Shown: positions 38,730 through 48,444, counted from the stretch's first letter. The stretch is DNA of 64,000 nucleotides from Palleronia rufa (GCF_000743715.1 NZ_JQEY01000001.1:701665-765664); one strand, 5' to 3'. Made by a program: numbers and translations. The notes: generated from the sequence alone by a model not told the origin.

Positions 38730-39758
38730 ATGACCGACGCATCCGCCCTGCCCCGCGTCCTTGTCACCGGCAGCGCCGGCTTCATCGGCTATCATCTGTC
38801 ACGCCTGCTGCTGGAGCGTGGCCACGCCGTCCACGGCTTCGACGGGATGACCAGCTACTACGACGTCGCGCTGAAGACCCGGCGCAACCAGATGCTGCAC
38901 CAGAACCCGGGCTTTTCCTTCACGGAGGGGATGCTGGAGGATGCGGGGACGGTCATGGCGACCGCAGAGGCGTTCCGCCCCGACGTGATCGTGCACCTCG
39001 CCGCCCAGGCGGGCGTGCGCTACAGCCTGGAGAACCCGCGCGCCTATATCGAGTCCAACGTGATCGGCACGTTCAACGTCATGGAGGCCGCGCGGGAGCT
39101 GGGCGTCCGGCATCTGATGATGGCCTCGACCTCCTCCGTCTACGGCGCGAACGAGGACATGCCCTTTGCGGAAACCGATAAGGCGGACACGCAGCTGACC
39201 ATCTACGCCGCGACCAAGAAGGCGAACGAATCGATGGGCCACTCCTATGCCCATCTGTGGGGCCTGCCGGTGACGATGTTTCGCTTCTTCACGGTCTACG
39301 GACCCTGGGGACGTCCGGACATGGCGCTGTTCAAGTTCTGCGACGCGATCCTGGAGGGGCGGCCGCTGGACATCTACAACCGCGGAGAGATGTACCGCGA
39401 CTTTACCTACGTGGACGATCTGGTGACCGGCATCGCCGACCTGATGCACGCAATTCCGGAGCGGCCCGCCGACGGCGCCGTGCCGGAGGGCGACAGCCTG
39501 TCCCCGGTCGCGCCCTTCCGGGTGGTCAACATCGGCAACTCGCAGAAGGTGAAGCTGCTGGATTTCGTCGAGGCGATCGAAGAGGCCACCGGCCGAGAGG
39601 CGATCCGCAACTACATGGAGATGCAGAAGGGCGACGTCACGGCCACCTGGGCGGACACGTCGCTTCTGCAGACCCTGACCGGCGCCATCCCCGCGACCGA
39701 CTACCGAGAGGGCGTGCGCCGCTTCGTGGCCTGGTTCCGCGACTACTACGGCAAGTAG
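38730..39758 (+). CDS. Nucleotide-sugar epimerase (UDP-glucuronate 4-epimerase type)
   Basis: Extended short-chain dehydrogenase, 342 aa. It has the GSAGFIGYHL Rossmann motif, HLAAQAGVRYSLENP, STSSVYGAN (Ser), the YAATKKANE Tyr-Lys pair and FFTVYGPWGRPDMALFKF, all hallmarks of UDP-glucuronate/galacturonate 4-epimerases that supply surface polysaccharide precursors. It stands alone, 71 bases after the tup regulator, with no glycosyltransferases nearby. Confidence 0.88.
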   Translation: MTDASALPRVLVTGSAGFIGYHLSRLLLERGHAVHGFDGMTSYYDVALKTRRNQMLHQNPGFSFTEGMLEDAGTVMATAEAFRPDVIVHLAAQAGVRYSLENPRAYIESNVIGTFNVMEAARELGVRHLMMASTSSVYGANEDMPFAETDKADTQLTIYAATKKANESMGHSYAHLWGLPVTMFRFFTVYGPWGRPDMALFKFCDAILEGRPLDIYNRGEMYRDFTYVDDLVTGIADLMHAIPERPADGAVPEGDSLSPVAPFRVVNIGNSQKVKLLDFVEAIEEATGREAIRNYMEMQKGDVTATWADTSLLQTLTGAIPATDYREGVRRFVAWFRDYYGK

Positions 39759-39955
39759 CCCGCGCCGGTCCGGTCCAGCGGCCTGTTGCCGCCGGTGCCG
39801 CGCCGCTCGCGGCGGCGGCGGACTGCGCCACATGTCCGTCGGGGCCGGAGGCTCCGGCACCGTCTAGGGCACTGCACAAGGCGCGGCGTCTCACGCCCAG
39901 ATGATCGCGAAGGGTGCGGGCGGAACGCGTCGGCCATGTCCCTGCCGTTCCTTGG

Positions 39956-41269
39956 TCAGTCGAGCGCCGACAGGACCTCATGCAGCGTCTCGCCGATACG
40001 CTCGATCTCATGCTTTTCGATGATCAGCGGCGGCGACAGGGCGATGATGTCGCCGGTGGTCCGGATCATCACCCCGCGGTCGAAGGCGTCCAGAAAGGCC
40101 TGGAACGCGCGCCGGGTGGGCTGGCCCGCGATGGGCTCCAGCTCTATGGCGCCGATCAGGCCCATGTTGCGGATGTCGATCACGTGGCGCGTGTCCGCCA
40201 GGCCATGGAGCATGTCCCCCCAGTAGCCTTCCAATTCCAGCGCGCGCGCGAACAGCCCCTCCTCGCGGTAGGTGTCGAGGGTCGCGATGGCGCAGGCGCA
40301 GGCCACCGGATTGCCGGAATAGGTATAGCCGTGGAACAGCTCGATCAGGTGCTCGGGTCCGTGCATGAAGGCGTCGTGGATCTGGCCGCTCGCGATCACC
40401 GCACCCATGGGGATGGTGCCGTTGGTCAGCCCCTTCGCCGTGGTGATGAGATCCGGCGTCACGCCGAACCGGTCTGCGGCAAAACTCGCGCCCAGCCGTC
40501 CGAAGGCGGTGATCACCTCATCGAAGATCAGCAGGATGCCGTGTTTCGCCGTGATCTCGCGCAGCCGCTCCAGATAGCCCTTGGGCGGCAGCAGCACGCC
40601 GGTCGAGCCCGCCATCGGCTCCACGATCACGGCGGCCACCGTTTCGGCGCCGTGGAGCGCGATGATCCGCTCCAGATCCTCTGCCAGATGGGCGCCGTGG
40701 GCGGGCTGACCACGGGTATGGGCGTTTTCGGGAATATGGGTATGGGGCAGGTGATCGACGCCGGGCACCAGCGGGCCGAAGACACGGCGGTTGTTGACGA
40801 TTCCGCCGACGGAGATGCCGCCGAAGTTCACCCCGTGGTAGCCCCGCTCACGGCCGATCAGACGGGTGCGGCCGCCCTCTCCCCGGGTCTTGTGGTAGGC
40901 CAGCGCGATCTTCAGCGCGGTCTCGACCGATTCGGACCCGGAATTGGTGAAAAAGACATGGTCCAACCCCTCTGGGGCCAGCTGGGCCAGACGGCCGGCC
41001 AGCTCGAACGCCGCCGGGTGGCCCATCTGGAAGGCGGGCGCGTAGTCCAGCGCCGCGACCTGCGCCTGCACCGCCTCCACGATGCGCGGCCGGCAGTGGC
41101 CGGCGTTCACGCACCAGAGCCCGGCGGTCCCGTCCAGGATGTCGCGCCCGTCGTCGGAGCGGTAGTACATGCCCGCGGCGCCGGTCAGCATCCGCGGGGC
41201 GGACTTGAACTGGCGATTGGCCGTGAACGGCATCCAGAAGGCGCTGAGGTCGTTGGGAACCACGTTCAT
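39956..41269 (-). CDS. Class III aminotransferase (beta-alanine/omega-amino acid:pyruvate type)
   Basis: PLP enzyme, 437 aa. N-terminal LSAFWMPFTANRQFK and LDGTAGLWCVNAGHCRP are the signature of omega-amino acid:pyruvate transaminases. It has FTNSGSESVETALK, IFDEVITAFGR (Asp binding the PLP nitrogen) and the PLP-lysine segment TTAKGLTNG. Likely substrates are beta-alanine or related omega-amines. It diverges from the dpp operon over about 300 bases. Confidence 0.9.
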   Translation of the reverse strand: MNVVPNDLSAFWMPFTANRQFKSAPRMLTGAAGMYYRSDDGRDILDGTAGLWCVNAGHCRPRIVEAVQAQVAALDYAPAFQMGHPAAFELAGRLAQLAPEGLDHVFFTNSGSESVETALKIALAYHKTRGEGGRTRLIGRERGYHGVNFGGISVGGIVNNRRVFGPLVPGVDHLPHTHIPENAHTRGQPAHGAHLAEDLERIIALHGAETVAAVIVEPMAGSTGVLLPPKGYLERLREITAKHGILLIFDEVITAFGRLGASFAADRFGVTPDLITTAKGLTNGTIPMGAVIASGQIHDAFMHGPEHLIELFHGYTYSGNPVACACAIATLDTYREEGLFARALELEGYWGDMLHGLADTRHVIDIRNMGLIGAIELEPIAGQPTRRAFQAFLDAFDRGVMIRTTGDIIALSPPLIIEKHEIERIGETLHEVLSALD

Positions 41270-41568
41270 CGGGAGACTCCGCCAGTTGGGTCGAACCGCA
41301 GACAGGCATGATCCGCCACACGGCCCGCGTCAATCGTTCTGGGCAGGAAAACGCGCCGCGCGACCGCGCCGTTCCCGGCCGCCTTCGCCGGACGGACGAT
41401 CGCAGCGGCGCCAATTTCGCGCCCTCCGCCGCCCGGGGCCGACCAACTCTTCAGTACCTGACGAAATTACCGTCACGCAGGCACTGGACCCTGCCCGGCG
41501 GGATTGCCAAACTCCGCCTACCAAAGTCGGGCATCGCGATCCGGCAAACCATCAACAGGGAGACATCC
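41270..41568. other. Divergent promoter region between aminotransferase and dppA
   Basis: About 300 bases separate the two divergent starts. A GGGAG ribosome site precedes each gene. No coding frame is supported, and I found no clear inverted repeat. Shared regulation of amine and dipeptide use is possible but not shown. Confidence 0.4.
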
Positions 41569-43137
41569 ATGACCCTCCGCACCATCCTTGCGGCCTCTGC
41601 CCTGGCGCTTGCCGCCGCGGGCGCCGCCCACGCGCAGCAGACGCTTGTCTATTGTTCCGAAGGCAGCCCCGAAGGCTTCGACCCGGCACTCTACACCGCC
41701 GGCACCACGTTCGACGCCTCCAGCCACACGGTCTACAACCAGCTTGCCGAGTTCAAGACCGGCACGACGGAGGTCGAGCCCGGCCTGGCCGAAAGCTGGG
41801 AGGTGTCGGAGGACGGCATGTCGGTGACGTTCAAGCTGCGCCCCGGCGTGCAGTTTCATTCCAACGACATGTTCACGCCCAGCCGCGAGCTGAACGCCGA
41901 CGATGTGATCTACAGCTTCGAGCGGCAGAACGGCGAGGGGTCGTGGGAATATTTCAACGCCATGTCGATGCCCGACCTCATCGAATCGATCGAGAAGGTC
42001 GACGACATGACGGTGCGGTTCAACCTGACCCGCCCGGAGGCGCCGTTCATCGCCAACATGGCGATGGATTTCGCCTCTATCGTGTCGAAGGAATACGCCG
42101 ACGCGATGGAGGCGGCCGGAACGCCCGAAATGCTGAACCAGCAGCCCATCGGGACCGGTCCGTTCGTGTTCGAGGATTACCAGACCGACGCCGTGATCCG
42201 CTATTCCAAGAACGAAAACTACTGGAAGGAGGATGAGCCGAAGGTCGACAATCTGGTCTTTGCGATCACGCCCGACGCCAGCGTACGGCTCCAGCGCCTC
42301 CAGGCCGGCGAGTGTCACGTGATGCCCTATCCGAACCCCGCGGACATCGACTCGATCAAGGCGAATCCGGATCTGGACCTGCTCCAGCAGGAAGGCCTGA
42401 ACGTCGGCTATCTGGCCTACAACACCACGCAGGCGCCCTTCGACGATCCGAAAGTGCGCAAGGCCCTGAACATGGCGATCGACAAGGACGCCATCATCGA
42501 GGTGATCTTCGGCGGTCAGGCCGAGAAGGCGAAGAACCCGATTCCGCCCACCATGTGGTCCTACAACGAGAGCATCGAGGACGATCCCTACGATCCCGAG
42601 GCGGCGAAGAAGATGCTGGAGGAGGCCGGCGTTTCGGACCTGTCCATGAAGATCTGGGCGATGCCGGTCCAGCGCCCCTACAACCCCAACGCGCGCCGCA
42701 TGGCCGAGCTGATCCAGGAGGATTTCTCCGAGATCGGCGTGGACGTGGAAATCGTGTCCTACGAATGGGGCGAGTATCTTGAGCGGTCCAAGGCCGAGGA
42801 CCGCGACGGCGCGGTGCTGCTGGGCTGGACGGGCGACAACGGCGATCCGGACAACTTCCTGGCCGTGCTTCTGGGCTGCGACGCCGTGGGCGGGTCGAAC
42901 CGCGCGCAATGGTGCAACGAGGAGTTCGACAGCCTGGTGCAGGAGGCCAAGACCCTGACCGATCAGGACGCGCGCGCGGCCAACTACGAAGAGGCGCAGG
43001 TGATCTTCAAGGACCAGGCGCCCTGGGCCACCATCGCCCATTCGGTGGTGTTCATGCCGGTCCGCTCCGAGGTTGAGGGCTATATCATCAACCCGCTGGG
43101 CGGGCACCTCTTCGACACCGTGTCGTTGGCCGAATAG
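41569..43137 (+). CDS. dppA: Dipeptide ABC transporter substrate-binding protein DppA
   Basis: A 522-aa periplasmic binding protein with signal peptide (TILAASALALAAAGAAHAQ). TLVYCSEGSPEGFDPALYT, SDGMSVTF-type and YERQNGEG-like segments, QRLQAGECHVMPYPNPADI and NVGYLAYNTTQAPFDDP place it close to E. coli DppA. Start ATG 41569 follows CAGGGAG. It heads the operon dppA-peptidase-dppBC-small ORF-dppDF; the M24 peptidase begins 51 bases later. Confidence 0.94.
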   Translation: MTLRTILAASALALAAAGAAHAQQTLVYCSEGSPEGFDPALYTAGTTFDASSHTVYNQLAEFKTGTTEVEPGLAESWEVSEDGMSVTFKLRPGVQFHSNDMFTPSRELNADDVIYSFERQNGEGSWEYFNAMSMPDLIESIEKVDDMTVRFNLTRPEAPFIANMAMDFASIVSKEYADAMEAAGTPEMLNQQPIGTGPFVFEDYQTDAVIRYSKNENYWKEDEPKVDNLVFAITPDASVRLQRLQAGECHVMPYPNPADIDSIKANPDLDLLQQEGLNVGYLAYNTTQAPFDDPKVRKALNMAIDKDAIIEVIFGGQAEKAKNPIPPTMWSYNESIEDDPYDPEAAKKMLEEAGVSDLSMKIWAMPVQRPYNPNARRMAELIQEDFSEIGVDVEIVSYEWGEYLERSKAEDRDGAVLLGWTGDNGDPDNFLAVLLGCDAVGGSNRAQWCNEEFDSLVQEAKTLTDQDARAANYEEAQVIFKDQAPWATIAHSVVFMPVRSEVEGYIINPLGGHLFDTVSLAE

Positions 43138-43188
43138 GCCGGTCACGGGTCCGGGCGCACATCCCGCGCCCGGACCGTTTTCCGTTCC

Positions 43189-44286
43189 ATGACAGACAGA
43201 TTCGCAGAATATCGCGCGCTGGCCGAGGCGCTGGGTGTGGACGCCGTGGCCCTTGTGCCGGGCCCGAACTTCGCGCGGCTCATGCGCCACGAGTTCCACA
43301 CCAACGAACGCCCCCTCGTCGTCGTCATCCCGGTGGACGGGCCGCCTGCCGCGGTGGTTCCGAACCTGGAGCTGGGGTCCTGGGCGGCGCTTGGCTTCGA
43401 GGGCGAGACCTTCGACTGGCGCGACCAGACCGGCCACGACGCCGCCTTCGCGGCCCTGGCGGCGCACCTGCCGCTCCGGTCGGTCGCGGTCGAGGGGCAG
43501 GTGATGCGCGTGTTCGTCCACCACGCGCTGCGCAACGCCTACGGCACGCTCGACATCCGCGACCATGAGGCCGGGATCGGCGCGCTCCGTGTCGTCAAGA
43601 CGCCGGAGGAGCTCGCGGCACTGGAGCGCGCCGTGGCCATTTCCGAGGCGGCGCTCGAAGAGGTGCTGCACGACACCGCGCCCGGCCAGACAGAGACCCA
43701 GGTGCAGTCGCGGCTGCTGGGCGCGCTCTTTGCCCAAGGCGCCGAGGGGCTGGCATTCGGCCCCATCGTCGCGGCGGGCGACAACTCCGCCCGTCCCCAC
43801 GCCCACGCCCGTCCCGACTACCGGATCGGGCCCGGCGACGCGCTCTTGCTGGATTTCGGTGCGCGCTGGGGCGGTTTCTGCGCCGACATCACCCGCACCG
43901 TCTTCGTGGGCGACCCGTCGGCGGAGGCGCGTGAGGTCTATGACACGGTCCTGCGCGCCAATGCCGCCGGCCACGCCGCCACCCGGCCCGGCGCCACCGC
44001 CCATGACATCGACGACGCGGCGACGTCCGTGCTGGAGGACTCTCCCTTCGCGGACCGCATCCGCACCAAGACCGGGCATGGCCTGGGTCGAGATGTTCAC
44101 GAAGCGCCCTACATCATGCGGGGCAACCGGTTCGTCCTTCCACCCGGCTGCGTCTTCACGAACGAGCCTGGCCTGTACGCGCCCGGCGGCTTCGGCGTCA
44201 GGATCGAGGACGACCTGCTCGTCACCGACACGGCAAGCCGGTCGCTGACCACCTTTCCCAGGGAATTGCGGGTGATCCGATGCTGA
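43189..44286 (+). CDS. M24-family Xaa-Pro peptidase
   Basis: Creatinase/prolidase-fold metallopeptidase, 365 aa. All five metal ligands are present: Asp222 (LDFGARWGG), Asp233 (CADITRT), His297 (TGHGLGRDVHE), Glu326 (FTNEPGLY) and Glu340 (GVRIEDDLLV). There is no signal peptide, so it works in the cytosol. Placed between dppA and dppB and overlapping dppB by 7 bases, it probably hydrolyses proline-containing dipeptides brought in by the Dpp transporter. Confidence 0.9.
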   Translation: MTDRFAEYRALAEALGVDAVALVPGPNFARLMRHEFHTNERPLVVVIPVDGPPAAVVPNLELGSWAALGFEGETFDWRDQTGHDAAFAALAAHLPLRSVAVEGQVMRVFVHHALRNAYGTLDIRDHEAGIGALRVVKTPEELAALERAVAISEAALEEVLHDTAPGQTETQVQSRLLGALFAQGAEGLAFGPIVAAGDNSARPHAHARPDYRIGPGDALLLDFGARWGGFCADITRTVFVGDPSAEAREVYDTVLRANAAGHAATRPGATAHDIDDAATSVLEDSPFADRIRTKTGHGLGRDVHEAPYIMRGNRFVLPPGCVFTNEPGLYAPGGFGVRIEDDLLVTDTASRSLTTFPRELRVIRC

Positions 44287-45287
44287 AATTCTTTCTCTCT
44301 CGGCTGGCGACCTTCGTTCCGACCTTCATCGGGGTCACGCTGATCTCCTTCGCGTTCATCCGCGTCCTGCCGGGCGATCCGATCGTCGTCATGGCCGGCG
44401 AGCGCGGCGTATCGGCGGAGCGCTATGAGGAACTGCGCAGCCAGTACGGATTCGACCAGCCGCTCTGGGTGCAGTTCTGGGAGTATTTCACGGGGGTCCT
44501 TCAGGGCGACCTGGGCGAGAGCTTCATCACCAACCGGCCCGTGTGGGACGAGTTCTTCTCGCTCTTTCCCGCGACCATGGAGCTGTCGATCGTGGCCATC
44601 ATCATCGCCACGGCTCTGGGCCTGCCGGCGGGGGTGATCGCCGCAGTGAACCGCGGCAAGTTCTTCGACCGCGCGCTCATGTCCACGGCGCTGATCGGAT
44701 ATTCCATGCCGATCTTCTGGTGGGCGTTGCTCCTGATCATCGTGTTCTCCGGCAATCTGGGCTGGACGCCGGTCTCGGGGCGTATCGGGTTGCTCTACTA
44801 CTTCGACGACGTGACCGGGTTCATGCTGATCGACAGTCTGCTGTCGGGGCAGAAGGGTGCGTTCACCAGCGCCGTCAGCCACCTCATCCTGCCCTCCATC
44901 GTGCTGGCGACGATCCCTCTGGCGGTGATCGCGCGGCAAACCCGCTCGGCCATGCTGGAGGTGCTGTCGGAGGATTACATCCGCACCGCCCGCGCCAAGG
45001 GACTGTCGCCGGGCCGGGTCAACGGACTCCATGCGCTGAGAAACGCCATGATCCCGGTCATCACGGTGATCGGGCTCAGCGTCGGCACGCTGCTGGCCGG
45101 CGCGATCCTGACCGAGACGATCTTTTCCTGGCCCGGCATCGGCAAGTGGATGGTCGATTCGATCTTCCGGCGCGATTATCCGGTCGTGCAGGGCGGGCTG
45201 CTGATGATCGCCGTGATCGTGATGATCGTGAACCTGACCGTCGATCTGCTCTACGGTCTCATCAACCCAAAGATCAGAAAGCGCTGA
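44280..45287 (+). CDS. dppB: Dipeptide ABC transporter permease DppB
   Basis: A 335-aa inner-membrane permease. The N-terminal helix LATFVPTFIGVTLISFAFI, RVLPGDPI, and the EAA-type loop YIRTARAKGLSPGRVNGLHALRNAMIPVIT are characteristic of DppB/OppB. It overlaps the peptidase gene end and is followed 1 base later by dppC. Confidence 0.94.
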   Translation: MLKFFLSRLATFVPTFIGVTLISFAFIRVLPGDPIVVMAGERGVSAERYEELRSQYGFDQPLWVQFWEYFTGVLQGDLGESFITNRPVWDEFFSLFPATMELSIVAIIIATALGLPAGVIAAVNRGKFFDRALMSTALIGYSMPIFWWALLLIIVFSGNLGWTPVSGRIGLLYYFDDVTGFMLIDSLLSGQKGAFTSAVSHLILPSIVLATIPLAVIARQTRSAMLEVLSEDYIRTARAKGLSPGRVNGLHALRNAMIPVITVIGLSVGTLLAGAILTETIFSWPGIGKWMVDSIFRRDYPVVQGGLLMIAVIVMIVNLTVDLLYGLINPKIRKR

Positions 45288-45288
45288 C

Positions 45289-46197
45289 ATGGCCGATGCG
45301 TCCGCCCAGACCGGCAAGCAGATGATCGGCACCCGTCCGTCGCGGCTGCGCGACTTCTGGAATTCCTTCCGGGAAAACCGCGGCGCGGTGATCGGCCTGT
45401 ATGTCTTCCTCGCGTTTTTGCTGGTCGCCGTCTTCGCGCCGCTGATCGCCCCCTACTCGCCCTCTGCCCAGTTCCGCGACGCGATCCTGCAACCGCCCGT
45501 CTGGCAGGACGGCGGCACCTGGCAGTTTGCCCTGGGCACGGATGCGGTGGGCCGCGACATGCTCAGCCGGCTGATCCACGGGGCGCGGTTCTCGTTCTTC
45601 GTGGGCATCGTCGTGGTGGTCGTCGCGGTGACCGGAGGCGTCATCATCGGCCTCATCGCGGGCTTCGCGCCCAGCTGGCTCGACGCGCTCATCATGCGGC
45701 TCATGGACATCATCCTGGCGTTTCCGTCGCTGCTGCTGGCGCTGGTGCTGGTGGCGGTACTTGGCCCCACGCTGCTGAATGCGATGATCGCCATCGCGCT
45801 GGTGCTTCAGCCCCATTACGTGCGACTGACCCGTGCCAGCGTCATGTCCGAACGCTCCAAGGATTACGTCACCGCCAGCCGCGTGGCCGGCGCCGGGCGC
45901 CTCAGGCTCATGTTCATCACCGTGCTGCCCAATTGCCTGGCGCCGATCATCGTGCAGGCGGCGCTGAGCTTCTCCACGGCCATCCTGGACGCCGCCGCCC
46001 TGGGCTTTCTAGGCATGGGCGCGCAGCCGCCCACGCCCGAATGGGGCACCATGCTGGCCGACGCCCGGGAATTCGTGCTGCGCGCCTGGTGGGTCGTGAC
46101 CTTTCCCGGCATCGCCATCCTGGTCACCGTGCTGGCCATCAACCTGATGGGCGACGGCCTGCGCGACGCGCTGGACCCGAAACTGAAACGGAGCTGA
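45289..46197 (+). CDS. dppC: Dipeptide ABC transporter permease DppC
   Basis: A 302-aa permease with an N-terminal cytosolic arm (LRDFWNSFRENRGAVIGL), about six membrane segments, FALGTDAVGRDMLSRLIHGARFS and the coupling loop YVTASRVAGAGRLRLMFITVLPN. It pairs with DppB to form the translocation pore. Confidence 0.94.
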   Translation: MADASAQTGKQMIGTRPSRLRDFWNSFRENRGAVIGLYVFLAFLLVAVFAPLIAPYSPSAQFRDAILQPPVWQDGGTWQFALGTDAVGRDMLSRLIHGARFSFFVGIVVVVVAVTGGVIIGLIAGFAPSWLDALIMRLMDIILAFPSLLLALVLVAVLGPTLLNAMIAIALVLQPHYVRLTRASVMSERSKDYVTASRVAGAGRLRLMFITVLPNCLAPIIVQAALSFSTAILDAAALGFLGMGAQPPTPEWGTMLADAREFVLRAWWVVTFPGIAILVTVLAINLMGDGLRDALDPKLKRS

Positions 46198-46244
46198 CCC
46201 CATGCCGTACGCTCTGACCCGGCCCCCGCCCCCCATGTTCGGGC

Positions 46245-46421
46245 ATGTCCCCGGCGGTTGCCCGCCCCGTGTCGCCGACCGACAGGGTCCAGGGCTTTCA
46301 GGCGCTGTCGCACTCCGGGGCCGCCGGATCGGGCGCGCGCAATATCGTGGGCTTTTCGTATCGCACATTCGGTGGTCGGCCGGTGGTGATCGTGCGCGTC
46401 CCCACATCGGTCAAAGGGTGA
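46245..46421 (+). CDS. Small unrecognised ORF inside the dpp operon
   Basis: A 58-codon frame from ATG 46245 to TGA 46421, ending 4 bases before the dppD start. The product begins MSPAVARPVSPTDRVQGF and ends FGGRPVVIVRVPTSVKG; the second half (GARNIVGFSYRTFGGRPVVIV) reads like a folded beta-rich segment. Codons have the G/C third-position bias of the neighbours. It has no signal peptide or membrane helix, and I know no family. A longer overlapping frame from 46202 is Arg/Pro-rich and less likely. It could be a small transporter accessory protein, or just a spacer. Confidence 0.45.
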   Translation: MSPAVARPVSPTDRVQGFQALSHSGAAGSGARNIVGFSYRTFGGRPVVIVRVPTSVKG

Positions 46422-46425
46422 AACG

Positions 46426-47403
46426 ATGCCGCTTTTGACCATTCGCAACCTTTCCGTCACCTTCGCCACGGCCCAGGGTCCGTTCCGTGCCGTGGACAAG
46501 GTGGACGTGGACGTGAACCCCGGTGAGATCCTGGCCATCGTCGGCGAAAGCGGTTCCGGCAAGTCGGTGTCGATGCTGGCTGTCATGGGCCTGCTGCCCT
46601 GGACGGCGACCGTCACGGCGGATGAGATGACCTTCGACGGGCGCGACCTGCGCGCCCTGTCGGGACCGGCGCGGCGCAGGATCGTCGGCAACCAGCTGGC
46701 GATGATCTTTCAAGAGCCGATGTCATCGCTGAACCCGTGCTTCACCGTGGGTTTCCAGATCCGCGAGGCGCTGAAAAAGCACACCGACATGGACAAGGCG
46801 GCCCGCCAGGCGCGTTGCGTGGAACTGTTCGAGATGGTCGGCATCCCCGCGCCCGAACGACGGCTGAAGGCCTTTCCGCACCAGCTTTCGGGCGGCATGA
46901 ACCAGCGGGTGATGATCGCCATGGCCATCGCCTGCAAACCGCGCCTGCTGATCGCGGACGAGCCGACGACCGCGCTGGACGTGACCATCCAGGCGCAGAT
47001 CCTGGATCTGCTGACCGCCCTCCAGCAAGAGACCGGGATGGGCCTCATCCTTATCACCCACGACATGGGCGTGGTCGCGGAGACGGCGGAACGCGTGGCG
47101 GTGCAGTACGCGGGCCAGAAGGTGGAGGATCAAGAGGTGCAGGCTCTTTTCGACACGCCGCACCATCCCTACACGGCTGCGTTGCTGGCCGCCCTGCCCG
47201 AGCGGGCGACCGAACGCCGCCTGCCCACCATTCCGGGGGTCGTGCCGGGCCAGCACGACCGCCCTGCCGGCTGCCTCTTCAGCCCGCGCTGCCGGTATGC
47301 AGACGATGTGTGCCGCGGGACGGAGCCGCCCGTCCAGCCGGACGCTCTGGGCCGGGCGCGCTGCCACTACCCGCTCCACGCCCCGCAGGAGGCGCAGGCA
47401 TGA
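46426..47403 (+). CDS. dppD: Dipeptide ABC transporter ATPase DppD
   Basis: ATP-binding subunit, 325 aa, with Walker A (GESGSGKS), Q-loop (IFQEPMSSLNP), signature (LSGGMNQR), Walker B ([12 protein letters not shown]) and the C-terminal oligopeptide/dipeptide extension with Cys residues (AGCLFSPRCRYADDVC) that in this family can hold an Fe-S cluster. The stop overlaps dppF (ATGA). Confidence 0.94.
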   Translation: MPLLTIRNLSVTFATAQGPFRAVDKVDVDVNPGEILAIVGESGSGKSVSMLAVMGLLPWTATVTADEMTFDGRDLRALSGPARRRIVGNQLAMIFQEPMSSLNPCFTVGFQIREALKKHTDMDKAARQARCVELFEMVGIPAPERRLKAFPHQLSGGMNQRVMIAMAIACKPRLLIADEPTTALDVTIQAQILDLLTALQQETGMGLILITHDMGVVAETAERVAVQYAGQKVEDQEVQALFDTPHHPYTAALLAALPERATERRLPTIPGVVPGQHDRPAGCLFSPRCRYADDVCRGTEPPVQPDALGRARCHYPLHAPQEAQA

Positions 47404-48362
47404 GCGCCGCGGGACCCGTGATCGAAGCCCGCGACCTGGGCCGGGACTACGAGGTCGGCGGCGGCCTGTTCCGCGATCCCGGCATCGTGCGCGCCGTGGC
47501 GGGCACCAGTTTTTCGGTGGAGGCCGGCAAGACCCTGGCCGTGGTCGGCGAATCGGGCTGCGGCAAGTCCACGCTGGCGCGGCTCGTGACGATGATCGAA
47601 GAGCCCACATCGGGGTCTTTCGCCATCGCCGGCACGGAGGTGACGCCGGACCGCTGGGCGGAGCTCAGGACAGATGTGCAGATCGTGTTCCAGGATCCCT
47701 ACGGTTCGCTGAACCTGCGCCAGAAGGTCGGGCAGATCCTGGAGGAACCGCTGAAGATCAACCGCCCCAGGATGACCGCCAAGGAACGGCGCGCCAAGGG
47801 GCTGGAGATGATGCGCCTCGTGAACCTGCGCGAAGAGCACTACGACCGCTATCCGCACATGTTCTCGGGCGGTCAGCGGCAGCGGATCGCCGTGGGGCGC
47901 GCGCTGATGCTGGAGCCGAAGCTGCTGGTTCTGGACGAGCCCGTGTCGGCGCTGGACCTGTCGATCCAGAGCCAGATCCTGAACCTTCTCAACGACCTGC
48001 AGGAACGTCTCGATCTGGCCTATCTGTTCATCAGCCACGATCTCAGCGTCGTGCGCCACGTGGCCGACGACATCCTGGTGATGTACCTGGGCCGCCCGGT
48101 CGAGTTCGGCCCCAAGGACGAGATCTTCGACGCCCCGCGCCACCCCTATACCAAGGCGCTGATCTCGGCGACGCCCTCTGCCGATCCTGCGCAGCGGCGG
48201 GAACGGATCAAGCTGGTGGGCGAACTGCCCTCTCCGCTTGCGGCGCCGCCGGGCTGCCCCTTCGCGCCCCGCTGCTGGAAGGCCCGGGACCGCTGCCGCG
48301 ATGAGCGGCCGGCGATGGAGGGCGAGCCGCATCCCGCGGCGTGCTTTTTCCCGGAGGCCTGA
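47400..48362 (+). CDS. dppF: Dipeptide ABC transporter ATPase DppF
   Basis: The second ATPase, 320 aa, with Walker A (GESGCGKS), Q-loop (VFQDPYGSLNLRQ), signature (FSGGQRQR), Walker B (LLVLDEPVSALD) and the C-terminal PPGCPFAPRCWKARDRC oligopeptide extension. It begins within the dppD stop and ends the dpp operon. Confidence 0.94.
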   Translation: MSAAGPVIEARDLGRDYEVGGGLFRDPGIVRAVAGTSFSVEAGKTLAVVGESGCGKSTLARLVTMIEEPTSGSFAIAGTEVTPDRWAELRTDVQIVFQDPYGSLNLRQKVGQILEEPLKINRPRMTAKERRAKGLEMMRLVNLREEHYDRYPHMFSGGQRQRIAVGRALMLEPKLLVLDEPVSALDLSIQSQILNLLNDLQERLDLAYLFISHDLSVVRHVADDILVMYLGRPVEFGPKDEIFDAPRHPYTKALISATPSADPAQRRERIKLVGELPSPLAAPPGCPFAPRCWKARDRCRDERPAMEGEPHPAACFFPEA

Positions 48363-48444
48363 TGCGTTCGGCAAGGCCGCGCCGCCTCTCCGCCGGCCCG
48401 ATCCCGCCTGGATTGCGCTTTCCAAGTGACAAACCCGCGCGGAT

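Noticed and set aside
41518-44100. An 860-codon antisense frame over dppA and the peptidase
   Set aside because: It covers two well-supported genes and shows the same low-complexity antisense composition; no ribosome site or family motif.
46202-46438. 78-codon frame overlapping the dppC-dppD gap
   Set aside because: Pro/Arg-rich translation that overruns the dppD start; the overlapping frame at 46245-46421 has better codon bias and ends neatly before dppD.
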